DNA of 64,000 bases from Candidatus Aenigmatarchaeota archaeon (GTDB lineage: Archaea > Aenigmatarchaeota > Aenigmatarchaeia > CG10238-14 > SCSR01): the NCBI GenBank assembly GCA_016187415.1, contig JACPJT010000004.1, positions 103,135 to 167,134 of the forward strand, written 5' to 3'. Position 1 is the stretch's first letter. Every line of letters begins with the position of its first letter. Shown here in pieces: positions 34,024 through 43,642 of this stretch. The position numbers and the translations under genes are program-made. A model generated the notes under the pieces. The model worked only from the letters and a program-made list of their open reading frames with translations. It did no database searches and was not told the DNA's origin.

Positions 34024-34851
34024 ATGGTTTATATCCCAGTAGATATTGAGGAAGCTGTGCGTAGAGAGTGCAGGAGAAGGAGGTATAGTGAAAGGACTAT
34101 AAAAACGTACATTTATTGCATAAACCGATTTCTAAAATTTGCTAAAAAGGACATAAACAGGATAAGCAAAAAGGATGTGCGTCTGTACCTTGAGTCTCTT
34201 TCTGAAAAAGGAATGGCAGGAAACACAATGAATGTAGATCATATGGCGATTAGGTTCCTTTTCGAGGATGTTCTTGATAAAAGGATTTGGATAGATATCA
34301 AATATAGCAAGGTTCCCGAGAAACTGCCTGTTGTCCTTAGCAAGGAAGAGGTCAAGAAACTGTTCAATGTGATTACAAATCCAAAGCATAGATTGATGGT
34401 GCAATTGATGTATTCTGCTGGGCTGAGAGTTAGCGAACTGATAAATCTGCGAATTGGGGACATCAACTTGGATAAAAATTACGGTTGGGTACGTGGCGGT
34501 AAGGGAAACAAGGACAGGCTATTTATTGTCGCAGATTCCTTGAAAGATGAACTCCATAAATTCATGAAATCAAAGACAGAGTGTTTGTTTACTAGCGGGA
34601 GAGGAGGAAGATATAACATAAGAAGTCTCCAACAGATTATTAAAAAAGCTGCTAAATCGGCTGGGATAAAAGGTAAAATTTCTCCGCATACTCTTAGACA
34701 CAGTTTCGCCACTCATTTGATAGAGAATGGGTATTCTGTCTCGGAAGTCCAGTCGCTTTTAGGGCACAAAAGTCCGGAAACAACTTTCGTTTATTTGCAT
34801 ACAGCATCTCCGAGTATGATTAAGATAAAAAGCCCTATCGACAATCTATAA
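34024..34851 (+). CDS. xerA: XerA-type tyrosine recombinase
   Basis: Site-specific recombinase forming a 3'-phosphotyrosine with DNA. Catalytic residues are all visible: Arg135 (SAGLRVSEL), Lys160 (GGKGNKDR), His222 and Arg225 (PHTLRHSFATH), His248 (LLGHKS), Tyr257 (TTFVYLH). The N-terminal SAM-like domain covers about 10-95. 275 residues is standard for Xer. The IntI-specific insertion between Lys160 and His222 is absent. The C-terminus, IKSPIDNL, resembles that of IntI-like and some bacterial recombinases. Its stop is three bases from the endonuclease IV-like start, so it sits in a housekeeping-looking operon. Confidence 0.92.
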   Translation: MVYIPVDIEEAVRRECRRRRYSERTIKTYIYCINRFLKFAKKDINRISKKDVRLYLESLSEKGMAGNTMNVDHMAIRFLFEDVLDKRIWIDIKYSKVPEKLPVVLSKEEVKKLFNVITNPKHRLMVQLMYSAGLRVSELINLRIGDINLDKNYGWVRGGKGNKDRLFIVADSLKDELHKFMKSKTECLFTSGRGGRYNIRSLQQIIKKAAKSAGIKGKISPHTLRHSFATHLIENGYSVSEVQSLLGHKSPETTFVYLHTASPSMIKIKSPIDNL

Positions 34852-34854
34852 TCT

Positions 34855-35670
34855 ATGAGGGTTTTTCTCGGTCCAGCTGGTTTGCCCATGGCATCTGAAG
34901 GGAATACAGTCGATGGCATAAGAAAGATAAAAGAACTTGGGTTAAACGCGATGGAAATAGAATTCGTCCGTTCTATATACCTGAATGAAAAAACCGCAGA
35001 AGAAGTTGGCAAAGCGGCAAAAGAGCTTGGAATAAGGTTGTCCATTCATGCACCATATTTCATCAACTTGTTGTCAAAGAACAGGGATGTCGCAGAAAAA
35101 TCAAAAGAAAGAATAATCAAAAGCGCTGTAATAGGGGAGATATTGGGTGCCGATGCGATTGCTATTCATACTGCATACTATTCTGGATTAACCAAGGAAG
35201 TGGCTCTTACAGAATTAAAAGAAATTTTCATCAAGATATTGGATGAACTAAATGAAAGGGGCGTGAAAAATGTCAAACTGGGTGTTGAAACTATGGGCAG
35301 AAAAAGCATGTTCGGCGGATTGGACGAGACTATAGAACTGTGCAAGGATGTCAACCGCAAACAGTTGGTTCCGTACTTGGACTTTGGTCACCTGTTTGTC
35401 AGAAACAATGGAAAGATAAATTATTCTGAGATTTTCGACAAGATGGAACCCTTGAAACTAGACCACATAAACTCGCAGTTTGCCGGCATGGGTAAGAATA
35501 AACGGGGCGAATTTGTAGATGTTCATACACCAATCGGAAATTATCCGCCATTTGAACCGCTGGCAAAAGAGATTTTAAAAAGAAAACTGGATATAACAAT
35601 CATTTCTGAAAGCCCATTGTTGGAAATCGATAGTTTGAAGATGAAATCTGTTTTTGATAGACTTACTTAA
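34855..35670 (+). CDS. endonuclease IV-like AP endonuclease (TIM barrel)
   Basis: Zinc-dependent family 2 AP endonuclease fold. Metal-binding phrases of the Nfo/xylose-isomerase-like barrel occur in order: SIHAPYFINL, AIAIHTAYY, GVETMGRKSMFG, PYLDFGHLF, DHINSQF and a final IISESPLLE. 271 residues is a normal length. It cuts DNA at abasic sites, complementing the Nth-like glycosylase at 22.7 kb. It is tightly coupled to the recombinase gene upstream. Confidence 0.85.
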   Translation: MRVFLGPAGLPMASEGNTVDGIRKIKELGLNAMEIEFVRSIYLNEKTAEEVGKAAKELGIRLSIHAPYFINLLSKNRDVAEKSKERIIKSAVIGEILGADAIAIHTAYYSGLTKEVALTELKEIFIKILDELNERGVKNVKLGVETMGRKSMFGGLDETIELCKDVNRKQLVPYLDFGHLFVRNNGKINYSEIFDKMEPLKLDHINSQFAGMGKNKRGEFVDVHTPIGNYPPFEPLAKEILKRKLDITIISESPLLEIDSLKMKSVFDRLT

Positions 35671-35702
35671 ATACTTTTATAATTTAATGGTATATAGACA
35701 CC

Positions 35703-36293
35703 ATGACTCTAAAACTTCTGGAAAGGCTTGGGTTACGTTCACATTCAGGAGATTACATTCGGAAATTGCCGAGAAACATACAATTTTATACGCAGGAACA
35801 ACTTCACGGCTTAGAAATTGCTGCCTTAAATGACGCTACAGGACTGGCAGTATTTGGATGGGATGCGCCCATTATGGACGACCGATATTGCGAAACATTA
35901 AACGGATTCTTATCACGAAAGAACACCAAGGTTTTGGCATACTTAAACGATGATGCGCCGCAAAGAGTAAGAACATTGATCGCAGAGCACCCAGAAAAGG
36001 TTGCATCTCATTCGACTTGGGAAGACAGGGAAAAAGGATTTAGAATATACGATATAGGCAAAGACCATGTTACCAGATGGAACTTACTTGTTGAGTGGGA
36101 TTCGACTAAACCATCGCCTCATCCAAAAGAGCCACATATGCGGCTTCGACAATTTCGACTTGGCTCGGCGTTTCCATGGGGTACACGATATGGCCTTTAC
36201 CATGAAATTACCGATCTTATGTATAATATGAAATGGAAATCTGGAATAGATATGATACATTCTTATCATGCGCACGCCGGTTATATCACGTGA
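35703..36293 (+). CDS. hypothetical protein, 196 aa
   Basis: Not recognised. Soluble, with central alternation of helix and strand (ATGLAVFGWDAPI; TKVLAYLNDDAPQRVRTLIA) and a His-rich C-terminus (SYHAHAGY). It starts 32 bases after the endonuclease IV-like gene, possibly the third gene of that operon, and is convergent with archease. Confidence 0.55.
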   Translation: MTLKLLERLGLRSHSGDYIRKLPRNIQFYTQEQLHGLEIAALNDATGLAVFGWDAPIMDDRYCETLNGFLSRKNTKVLAYLNDDAPQRVRTLIAEHPEKVASHSTWEDREKGFRIYDIGKDHVTRWNLLVEWDSTKPSPHPKEPHMRLRQFRLGSAFPWGTRYGLYHEITDLMYNMKWKSGIDMIHSYHAHAGYIT

Positions 36294-36294
36294 T

Positions 36295-36723
36295 CTAAAC
36301 GTCCAAAATAACATCGGCTTTCCAGCCGTCTTTGGTTTTTTCCACTTTAAAATTATGCAAACTCACAGCCTTCACGTCCGCCAGCAATTCGTGTTTTTTC
36401 ATATCCAATTTCTCGCCGTAAGCCCTCGCCTTTAGTTTCCATTTCCTGCCATCTGTTATGCTCACATTGAACTTACTGAATAAAAGTAAATTCGCGTCCT
36501 TATGGAACACTATTTCCTGCAAGAAATTAAACAGAAGCATCCCAACATCATCTCCCCTTACTTCTATCACCCGCACAACATTCTGCTTGACGGAATCGAG
36601 GTTTTTGACCATCGTATTCGTCACAGCCAGTCCGGCAGACTCGAACATCTCTTCCATAGTCCTACCGGTGGATTCGAATGCCACATCCGCTATCGCAATG
36701 TCATCAAAAAATTTGTAAGGCAT
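36295..36723 (-). CDS. archease, RtcB activator
   Basis: Archease activates the RNA ligase RtcB by promoting guanylation and multiple turnover. 142 residues match the family: an opening that carries acidic metal ligands (FDDIAIADVAFESTG), EMFESAGLAV, LLFNFLQEIVF with FHKDANLLLF, and the closing EKTKDGWKADVILDV. The first metal-ligand position is Asp-Asp-Ile instead of the usual His-Thr-Ala-Asp phrase. One gene separates it from rtcB, same strand. Confidence 0.88.
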   Translation of the reverse strand: MPYKFFDDIAIADVAFESTGRTMEEMFESAGLAVTNTMVKNLDSVKQNVVRVIEVRGDDVGMLLFNFLQEIVFHKDANLLLFSKFNVSITDGRKWKLKARAYGEKLDMKKHELLADVKAVSLHNFKVEKTKDGWKADVILDV

Positions 36724-36753
36724 AATCTTAATACGTGTGCCAAATAAAAGAAT

Positions 36754-37752
36754 TTAAGCCGGCCGCAAAATCCCCATTATGTAGTTGTCTTTTGCTTGCT
36801 CCCGCCTGAGGGTTTCCAAGTCGTCGTACAACAAACTGTCCGCGACCCTTCCTTGGAGCACATGCTGCCGATTTTTGACATACGACTGCAAGAGATATTC
36901 CAACTCTTCTTCGCGAAGGTTTCTTATCCCTCCTTTTCCGGTTTTGCTGCGGCTTTTGAGGCTGCGATCGTATTTGAGAACCCTGTTTATCAGCCTGGCA
37001 ACTATGTCCGCAAATTCCCTTGTTATCGGCAACACAAAATTTGTTTTGAACGGGTCGCCTCGCTTCGCCGACTCAACGCCAGCCGCATAACATCCCGCTA
37101 TCACATGCTCGTCTAATTTGACCTGTCCTGATCCAAGTTCCTGATAAGTCGTATGGTGGCACATATGCCTTAGGAATGTGTCCTGCCAATCGTTGTTGCT
37201 TTTCTGGGTTGGCGGTTGCTCTATCCTCACCATATGAGACCGCAAATTTGACAATGATCTGGATGGCACTTCGCACATTATGGCGTTGTTGTAGTTGAGG
37301 CTGACTTTTATTCTTTCTTTTGGATTGCCTGAAACGGGCATGCTACCGCTAAAAACTTCGTATAACACAAGACCGTCGACTGCCGATAAAAGAGGGTATA
37401 TCATAAGTCTGTCAGCTGTTACCCATCCAAACCCTCGGGCGGTATATTGCGGCCTGAACACATTTAGAATATGTTTGACTTCTTTTATGAAATCTTTTTC
37501 TTTTTTCCAGAGCATAATCGCGGGACCGTATCTTGCGAAACTGTGGAAATCCCCGCCGGGCATAATTTCATAATCGCTGGGTAAAAGAAACGACTGCTTC
37601 CCGGTCAAACCGCGCACGTGGTCGATTAGATGATACGGGGTTTGCAATTCAAACTGTCTGGGAAATCTCCAATCGCTATATCTTTCTAATTTCTCTTTGG
37701 GCGTAAGATAATCGCATATGTGTTCTCTTGTCCGCTGGACAGCTTGCTGCAT
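36754..37752 (-). CDS. hypothetical protein, 332 aa
   Basis: Not recognised. A soluble, Arg-rich protein with many aromatic residues (YSDWRFPRQFELQTPYHLID) and paired HMCHHTTYQE in the middle, perhaps metal-binding. The C-terminal 80 residues are helical and basic. It lies between rtcB and archease on the same strand, so a role in RNA repair or tRNA splicing is possible but unproven. Confidence 0.6.
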   Translation of the reverse strand: MQQAVQRTREHICDYLTPKEKLERYSDWRFPRQFELQTPYHLIDHVRGLTGKQSFLLPSDYEIMPGGDFHSFARYGPAIMLWKKEKDFIKEVKHILNVFRPQYTARGFGWVTADRLMIYPLLSAVDGLVLYEVFSGSMPVSGNPKERIKVSLNYNNAIMCEVPSRSLSNLRSHMVRIEQPPTQKSNNDWQDTFLRHMCHHTTYQELGSGQVKLDEHVIAGCYAAGVESAKRGDPFKTNFVLPITREFADIVARLINRVLKYDRSLKSRSKTGKGGIRNLREEELEYLLQSYVKNRQHVLQGRVADSLLYDDLETLRREQAKDNYIMGILRPA

Positions 37753-37787
37753 GTTAAAAGAATCTATAGAAAACTATTAATTGTTTC

Positions 37788-40667
37788 TCAACCCTTCACA
37801 TTTCCGATTGGGGCGAACTTGACTACCTTCTTGGAAATGCCTGAGAGGTGTGTGGCATCAATTACATCGTCCACATTTTTGTATGCCGGACCGGCTTCTT
37901 CGGCCAAACCAGACCAGGATACAGATTTCACGTATATCCCGCGTTTCATCATGTCCCTCTGCAAATCCTCTCCCCTAAACAGCCTAGTGGCTCTGGTTCT
38001 GCTCATTGTCCTTCCGCTTCCATGCGCGGTTGAGCAGAATGTTTCGGGCGCTTTTTCCCCGCCAACCAGAAGATAAGAGCCTGTCTCCATGCTGCCACCG
38101 ATAATCACAGGCGAACCGTCATTGCGATATAGTTTCGGTATTTCTTCTCTTCCAGCAGGATACGATCCCGTTGCACCCTTTCTATGGACTATTAATTTCT
38201 TTTTCTTTCCATCGACTTCATGCTCTTCGAGTGAAGCGCGATTATGCGATACATCAAAGACCATTTTCAATCCCAATTTTTCTGCGTCCTGTTTGAAAAC
38301 ATCTGAGAACACTTCTCTGATTCTATGAAGAATCACTTGGCGATTAACAAAACTCATATTTACTCCAGCTGCCATCGCCTTGAAGTAATCCTGCCCTTCT
38401 GGAGAGTTGAAGGGTGCACATGCAAGTTCAGGATCCAATATTTTTATTCCGTACTTTCTCTCCATCACTGACAAGAATAACTGCAGATAGTCTGTGCCAA
38501 TTTGGTGGCCAAATCCTCGAGAACCACAGTTTCCTGTTACAAAATTATCTGCAACGAAATTATGATTTTTATTCTTTACCCGTATATCGTAGACGAATTT
38601 TCCATTATTTTCAATTTCTTCAATGCTTTCTACTTCATCCCATATTATGGGTGTCGGTGGATTGAATTTGAACTCTTCTCTAAATTCGTTGAATGTAGGG
38701 TATTTTATTGATCTAAATTTAAAAGGTGTTATTGCAAGCTGATTCTTTGTTTTATTAGTTAACTTTGATTCTTCTTCTAATAATTTATTTTTGCAGTTAA
38801 GGTACTGTAATGCATATGCAGATAGGTTAGTTCTATCTTCACAATATTCAAATCCTATCTTAGACCAAAGTTTCTTTAGATTATCTTCCTTTGAAGATAT
38901 GTCAATTCTCAATTTTATTGTCTCTTTTCCGTCTTTTGTTTTGACACCTTTAATTTCAAATGTTTTTGCTACTTTTACTCCAAATTCGTTTAGTAAGCTC
39001 TCGATTTGCCTTAAGAATTTCAAACCGTTTTCTTTTTTATCAGCTAGTTTATTTATCGAGAGTCTTGCCATTCCAAATCTATATTTCTCAATTAATCTTA
39101 TACTAGGTTTGGTTAACTCTGCCCCAAAATACCCTGCTAGATACAGTCTTTTTATCCATAGAGGTGATTGAAGAATCCATCTAGGAACCTCAAATTCTTT
39201 TCTGCTTTTATTTCCGAGAGGGGCGCCCAAAGCATACATAAGAATGGGCAGACTTAATGAACCGATTACAGTAGTATTTGTTTCTCCGTCTATGGTTCTT
39301 TTTTTCCCGTCAGTATATGTTACATTACTTTTACATCTTTGTGTATATACCTTTGTTGCACTATATCCCAATTTTTTTATATCTTCCCTTATCCTTTCGA
39401 GGTTTTCCAGTTTTCCTATGAATTTCATAGACCATCTGCCTTTAGCTCTACCTAGCCAACCATCACCTGTCAGAAAGCCCAATAATTTTGTTAAAATAGG
39501 AAGTTTTTGGTTATCCATTTTTAATGGAAGCAATCCTTGTTTCTTCAGTCTATTTACTATTCTGTCATTATCTTCTATTTTCCTAATATCCTCCTCGGTG
39601 ACTATTGTCTCATCTGAAGGATCTTCATATTCAACTCCCTCATATGGGTTTACAGCTACTCTAACAGAAGATTTAAACTCTCTAACTAATTTTAACCCAT
39701 CTTTCGTCAAGAAAGGATGATCTTCTGTAGCTATAATTTCCTTTCCAGATTTGGTCTTTATTTTGAATAATTTTTCCCTGTTCTCGATCTTATAGAAATT
39801 TTCTATTTCAGTATCTAAGACTTCATGGGTTTTTTCATCAAAACATTTCACCTTTAAGTTACTATTTTCCATATCTTTTATTCTAATCCAAGCTCCATGT
39901 TCTGTCAAAACCTTTGCATCTCCAGGTAGACAATGAAACATGATGACAACCTGATTAGGAAACAATCCCCATTTCTTCGCAAGATTTTTGTCAAAAATAT
40001 TTTCTTCTTTTACAACCTGTATCTCAAGATAATGATTTCCTGAACCCAAAGTACCTATCTGACTGAATCCTCTTTCAACAGCCTTTGATGAAACTTTTGA
40101 AACGTCAGACCAATCTGCTTTTCCGTTCAATTCCGTCCTTTCCAAATCTTCCTTCCATGCATATCCATTATCCACACACCACTCTGCACCATCAACAACC
40201 ACTTTTTTAAATTCATTCTTAGTCAGCTTGACAAAACCTGTCGAACCGACGCCAGCCGGGACTCTCTCGAATAATTTATCGACCAGTGGTTTCAGATGAG
40301 GTTGGACATCCTTTTGAGTGAGATTAGTCAAAACCAGACGCATGCCACAATTAATGTCGAATCCTATTCCACCTGGTGAAATCACGCCATTTTCTTCTGG
40401 GTCGAATGCGGCTACGCCTCCTATTGGAAATCCGTACCCGGAGTGCCCATCGGCCATACAGAAAGCGTATTTTTGTATTCCAGGCAAATTGGCGACATTT
40501 GTTATCTGGTCATACACTTGAAGGTCCATCTCGTCTACAATCTTCTTTGTGGCGTATATCCTAGAAGGAACTTTCATTCCTTGCTTGAAACTTTGGGGTA
40601 TTTCCCAAATCACATCTGATACTTTCTTCAATTCTGGTTTTTTGAACACTTGATTACCGAATGGCAT
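37788..40667 (-). CDS. rtcB: RNA-splicing ligase RtcB, interrupted by an intein
   Basis: RtcB joins 2',3'-cyclic phosphate and 5'-OH RNA ends with GTP and Mn; in archaea it seals tRNA halves after intron removal. The N-extein (1-245) has FCMADGHSGYGFPIGG and DINCGMR. The C-extein (714-959) begins CGSRGFGHQ and ends with the SWSGLAEEAG loop and NVDDVIDATH. After splicing the ligase would be 491 residues, the normal length. The intein splits His245 from the metal-binding Cys, so no ligase activity is possible until it leaves. Confidence 0.93.
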   Translation of the reverse strand: MPFGNQVFKKPELKKVSDVIWEIPQSFKQGMKVPSRIYATKKIVDEMDLQVYDQITNVANLPGIQKYAFCMADGHSGYGFPIGGVAAFDPEENGVISPGGIGFDINCGMRLVLTNLTQKDVQPHLKPLVDKLFERVPAGVGSTGFVKLTKNEFKKVVVDGAEWCVDNGYAWKEDLERTELNGKADWSDVSKVSSKAVERGFSQIGTLGSGNHYLEIQVVKEENIFDKNLAKKWGLFPNQVVIMFHCLPGDAKVLTEHGAWIRIKDMENSNLKVKCFDEKTHEVLDTEIENFYKIENREKLFKIKTKSGKEIIATEDHPFLTKDGLKLVREFKSSVRVAVNPYEGVEYEDPSDETIVTEEDIRKIEDNDRIVNRLKKQGLLPLKMDNQKLPILTKLLGFLTGDGWLGRAKGRWSMKFIGKLENLERIREDIKKLGYSATKVYTQRCKSNVTYTDGKKRTIDGETNTTVIGSLSLPILMYALGAPLGNKSRKEFEVPRWILQSPLWIKRLYLAGYFGAELTKPSIRLIEKYRFGMARLSINKLADKKENGLKFLRQIESLLNEFGVKVAKTFEIKGVKTKDGKETIKLRIDISSKEDNLKKLWSKIGFEYCEDRTNLSAYALQYLNCKNKLLEEESKLTNKTKNQLAITPFKFRSIKYPTFNEFREEFKFNPPTPIIWDEVESIEEIENNGKFVYDIRVKNKNHNFVADNFVTGNCGSRGFGHQIGTDYLQLFLSVMERKYGIKILDPELACAPFNSPEGQDYFKAMAAGVNMSFVNRQVILHRIREVFSDVFKQDAEKLGLKMVFDVSHNRASLEEHEVDGKKKKLIVHRKGATGSYPAGREEIPKLYRNDGSPVIIGGSMETGSYLLVGGEKAPETFCSTAHGSGRTMSRTRATRLFRGEDLQRDMMKRGIYVKSVSWSGLAEEAGPAYKNVDDVIDATHLSGISKKVVKFAPIGNVKG
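38529..39932 (-). mobile_element. intein with LAGLIDADG homing endonuclease inside rtcB
   Basis: 468 residues (246-713 of the precursor). Block A starts CLPGDAKVLTEHG, block B is IIATEDHPFLT, and the endonuclease motifs are LLGFLTGDGWLG (395-406) and LAGYFGAEL (510-518). The C-terminal splice junction is FVTGN followed by Cys. The penultimate residue is Gly rather than the usual His, and block F is NHNFVADNFV. Insertion at this His-Cys point of RtcB is a known intein site. Confidence 0.9.
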
Positions 40668-40720
40668 TTTCTATTTTCACCCAAAACAATTATCTTATTA
40701 TTGTAGGATAATCATTTAAA

Positions 40721-41380
40721 TTAAGACAATTCTCTCAATATTTCAACTTTTCCTTTCACACCAGCTTTGAATTCATCTTCAGCAGCCTTTGCTTTATCGC
40801 CCAACAATCTTCTGTAATGGATAGGAATTGTAACCTTCGCATTTATCGCATTCGCGGCCTGTATAGCCTCTTTCACGTCCATTGTGTAAGTCCCGCCGAT
40901 AGGAAGAAGTGCGACATCTATATCGGTCAGGTTTTTCATCTCCGGAATAAAGTCGGTGTCTCCCGCATGGTAAATCCTGTATTCGCCAATTTCCAAAATA
41001 TACCCCACCCATTTGTTTTCTTTTGGATGGTAGTTGAGCCTGTCGGGTTTGACATTATATGCGGGAACTGTTTTCGCTCTTATGCCTGCAACTGTAACAA
41101 TCCTGTCAGGACCAAGTATCATGAAAGCGTTGCTTGGCAGATTAAGATTTTGGCATCCGTTTGTTGCGACAACAACCGTATCGGGTCTTAGCAGTTTTCG
41201 TATGTCATTGGGGCTCCAATGGTCATAATGAGAATGAGTGATAAAAATCGCATCGGATTTTTTGTCCGGAGGACGTTTTATATCAAACGGGTCGATAAAA
41301 TAGAATTTTTTCCCTTCCTTATTTTCCACGGAAACGCTCGCATGACCGAACCAAGACAGGACTTCCGAAGCATCCGACAT
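40721..41380 (-). CDS. metallo-beta-lactamase-fold hydrolase (UlaG-like)
   Basis: 219 residues. It opens with the compact WFGHASVSVE phrase typical of UlaG/YtnP-like proteins and has the zinc motif HSHYDHWSPND. IYHAGDTDFIPEM provides the bridging Asp, and IPIHYRRLLG the last His. The family includes lactonases and nucleases of unsettled substrate. It starts upstream of rtcB with 53 bases between and may be co-transcribed with it. Confidence 0.85.
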   Translation of the reverse strand: MSDASEVLSWFGHASVSVENKEGKKFYFIDPFDIKRPPDKKSDAIFITHSHYDHWSPNDIRKLLRPDTVVVATNGCQNLNLPSNAFMILGPDRIVTVAGIRAKTVPAYNVKPDRLNYHPKENKWVGYILEIGEYRIYHAGDTDFIPEMKNLTDIDVALLPIGGTYTMDVKEAIQAANAINAKVTIPIHYRRLLGDKAKAAEDEFKAGVKGKVEILRELS

Positions 41381-41462
41381 AATCTATTTTTAATTTCAAA
41401 GGTCTTATCTTTGCCGATAATAAATCAAACCTTTATTATCCTATGTTAACAATTTAGATATT

Positions 41463-41744
41463 ATGCCAATTAGTGAAGCGCCATACAAGAGATCATACCA
41501 TCATGGAATGTCAAGAGGCAGGGAAACCAGTGTCGTGTGCGACGGCTGCGGCAGGCAGGTTCCGAGATACAAGACGTTCCCTGTAAGGCGCGGTATGAGA
41601 ATCAATGATCCTGTAATTATGCAGCAGGTGGACAGAAGAATGATTCACATGATGCAGAAGATTCTGAGATATTGCCCCAGTTGCGCTAGATTCAGGCACA
41701 TTTCACAGCCTGGTAAGAGCGTGAGGAAAAAAGGCATGAGATAA
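41463..41744 (+). CDS. ribosomal protein eS26-like zinc ribbon
   Basis: 93 residues, highly basic. CDGCGRQVPRYKTFPVRRG is followed 40 residues later by CPSCARFRHI, which matches the two-knuckle zinc ribbon and spacing of eS26. eS26 sits at the mRNA exit channel of the 30S subunit. The family is patchy in archaea, so orthology is probable but not certain. Its stop overlaps the pilus ATPase start (TAATG). Confidence 0.7.
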   Translation: MPISEAPYKRSYHHGMSRGRETSVVCDGCGRQVPRYKTFPVRRGMRINDPVIMQQVDRRMIHMMQKILRYCPSCARFRHISQPGKSVRKKGMR

Positions 41745-43600
41745 TGGTTTTAGAAAAGCTAAAACAACTAAGGGGTATATTTTACAGGAAATTATTGAAG
41801 GAAGGCGGCGGGCATGAGGAACCGCTGCCCGGGTTTATGATAGAAAACACGAATAGAATAGTCGAACTTCCTGATGCTGGGGACATCACCAAATTGGATG
41901 TGACATATCCCCTGCTTGAGCCATTTTCATACGCCCATATACAATGGAATGACGAGGAAAAGACGCTGATATACAATGTCATCGAGCCTGTCTTGAATGA
42001 CGAAGAAAAAAAATTATTGGCCAAAGTTTCCGAAGCCGTGATCCAGCTTGTTGAGGTGGGACTCACCGCATTAAGAGAAAGGTCCAAGGCGATAGAATAT
42101 CTGCAAAGGCAGGTTGACAAGGTCCTGAAAGATTTCGGCATACAATTGACGCACGACCAGTATGTAAAAATAATGTACTTTGTCTACAGGAATTTTCTCG
42201 GCTATAATGAAATCGACGGCCTTATGCTCGATCCGAATATAGAAGACATCAGTTGCGATGGTGTAAACACGCCTGTTTTTGTCGTGCACAGGAAATACAG
42301 TTCCATCAAGACAACCGCCAGCTTCGAGAATGTCGAGAATCTGAGAGAGTTTATAATCAAGCTTGCAGAAAGAGGCGGAAGATATGTAAGTTACGCCGAA
42401 CCAATCCTCGATAGCACCTTGCCCGACGGGTCAAGAGTATCTGCTACTATAGCCGGCGATGTTGCAACACGCGGACCCACATTCACTATCAGAAAATTCG
42501 GTGACAGGCCGCTTTCGCCTATCGAACAAATATTGTCCCACACGACAAATTCTGAAATTCTTGCGTACTTCTGGCATCTTGTTGAATACGGCGCCAACAT
42601 GCTTTTTGTCGGTGCGACCGCAACAGGAAAAACCACGTTCCTTAATTCCGTGTGCATGTTCATTCCACCGGAAAGAAAGGTTGTTACAATCGAGGATACC
42701 AGAGAGATCAGGATCCCGCATGAGCATTGGGTATCCGGACTGGCGAGAATCGGATTCGGAATACCTGATTCGTCTGGCCAGAAATATGGCGAAGTTACGA
42801 TGTTCGACTTGTTGAGGGAAAGCTTCAGGCAGAACCCGGACTATGTCATTGTAGGCGAGACGAGAGGCAAGGAAGCATATGTCATGTTCCAGGGGATGTC
42901 ATCAGGTCACACATCATTCAGCACATTCCACGCCAATTCCGTGGACGCCGTCATCAAAAGATTAACGTCCCCGCCAATCGAATTGTCCCCGACACTGATT
43001 GAGAGCCTGAACGTCATCGCAATAATGACGCACACTAGCATGAAATCCGAAAGGAGGGTGAAGGAAGTCGTTGAGATTATTTCAGTCGACCCCAGAACAG
43101 AGGAAGTGAAAACAAATCTTGTATTTCTATGGAACCCTGCAACTGATACATTTGAAAAGGTTAATGACAGCCAGATTATTCCGCGACTTGTTGAAGCGCG
43201 GGGCGGCGATGCGGAAAGCGCGAAAAAGGATCTTGAAAGGAGAAAGCTTGTATTGGACTGGCTGAAATCAAAGGACATAAAGGACTATCTGGAAGTTGTG
43301 CGATACGTTAATATGTTTTACAAAGAGCCCGGGAAACTTTTTGAGACGATTGGGAATGTGGAGTTTAAACCAGATGAGGTGAAGAAAGAAGTAAAGGTCG
43401 AAGTGCCGACCGTACAAGCCGAGACGCCGATTGCAGAAATTGAACAGCCCGTTGCGCCAGCCATATCCGCAGCGCCAGCTGAACCCGCACCAATCGAAGC
43501 TCCGAGGGAAGAGATAAAGGTTGAAGTGCCAAGAATCAGGAGAAAGAGAACGTCAATTTTAGAATTGCTTGGCATGCCCGTGATTAGGGAATCCCATTAG
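41744..43600 (+). CDS. type IV pilus/archaellum-type secretion ATPase
   Basis: Hexameric assembly ATPase of the TadA/FlaI/GspE family. Walker A is VGATATGKTT (289-298), the Asp box is VTIEDTREIRIPHE, Walker B is YVIVGETRG and the His box is SSGHTSFSTFHAN. 618 residues includes an N-terminal domain and a Pro/Ala/Glu-rich tail (about 545-595) ending in a basic segment. It is the first of three genes (ATPase, two membrane platforms) that make a pilus machine, co-translated with the eS26-like gene. Confidence 0.92.
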   Translation: MVLEKLKQLRGIFYRKLLKEGGGHEEPLPGFMIENTNRIVELPDAGDITKLDVTYPLLEPFSYAHIQWNDEEKTLIYNVIEPVLNDEEKKLLAKVSEAVIQLVEVGLTALRERSKAIEYLQRQVDKVLKDFGIQLTHDQYVKIMYFVYRNFLGYNEIDGLMLDPNIEDISCDGVNTPVFVVHRKYSSIKTTASFENVENLREFIIKLAERGGRYVSYAEPILDSTLPDGSRVSATIAGDVATRGPTFTIRKFGDRPLSPIEQILSHTTNSEILAYFWHLVEYGANMLFVGATATGKTTFLNSVCMFIPPERKVVTIEDTREIRIPHEHWVSGLARIGFGIPDSSGQKYGEVTMFDLLRESFRQNPDYVIVGETRGKEAYVMFQGMSSGHTSFSTFHANSVDAVIKRLTSPPIELSPTLIESLNVIAIMTHTSMKSERRVKEVVEIISVDPRTEEVKTNLVFLWNPATDTFEKVNDSQIIPRLVEARGGDAESAKKDLERRKLVLDWLKSKDIKDYLEVVRYVNMFYKEPGKLFETIGNVEFKPDEVKKEVKVEVPTVQAETPIAEIEQPVAPAISAAPAEPAPIEAPREEIKVEVPRIRRKRTSILELLGMPVIRESH

Positions 43601-43642
43601 AAAATCTTTAGCTATATAAAATTCAATATTATTACAGGTAAA

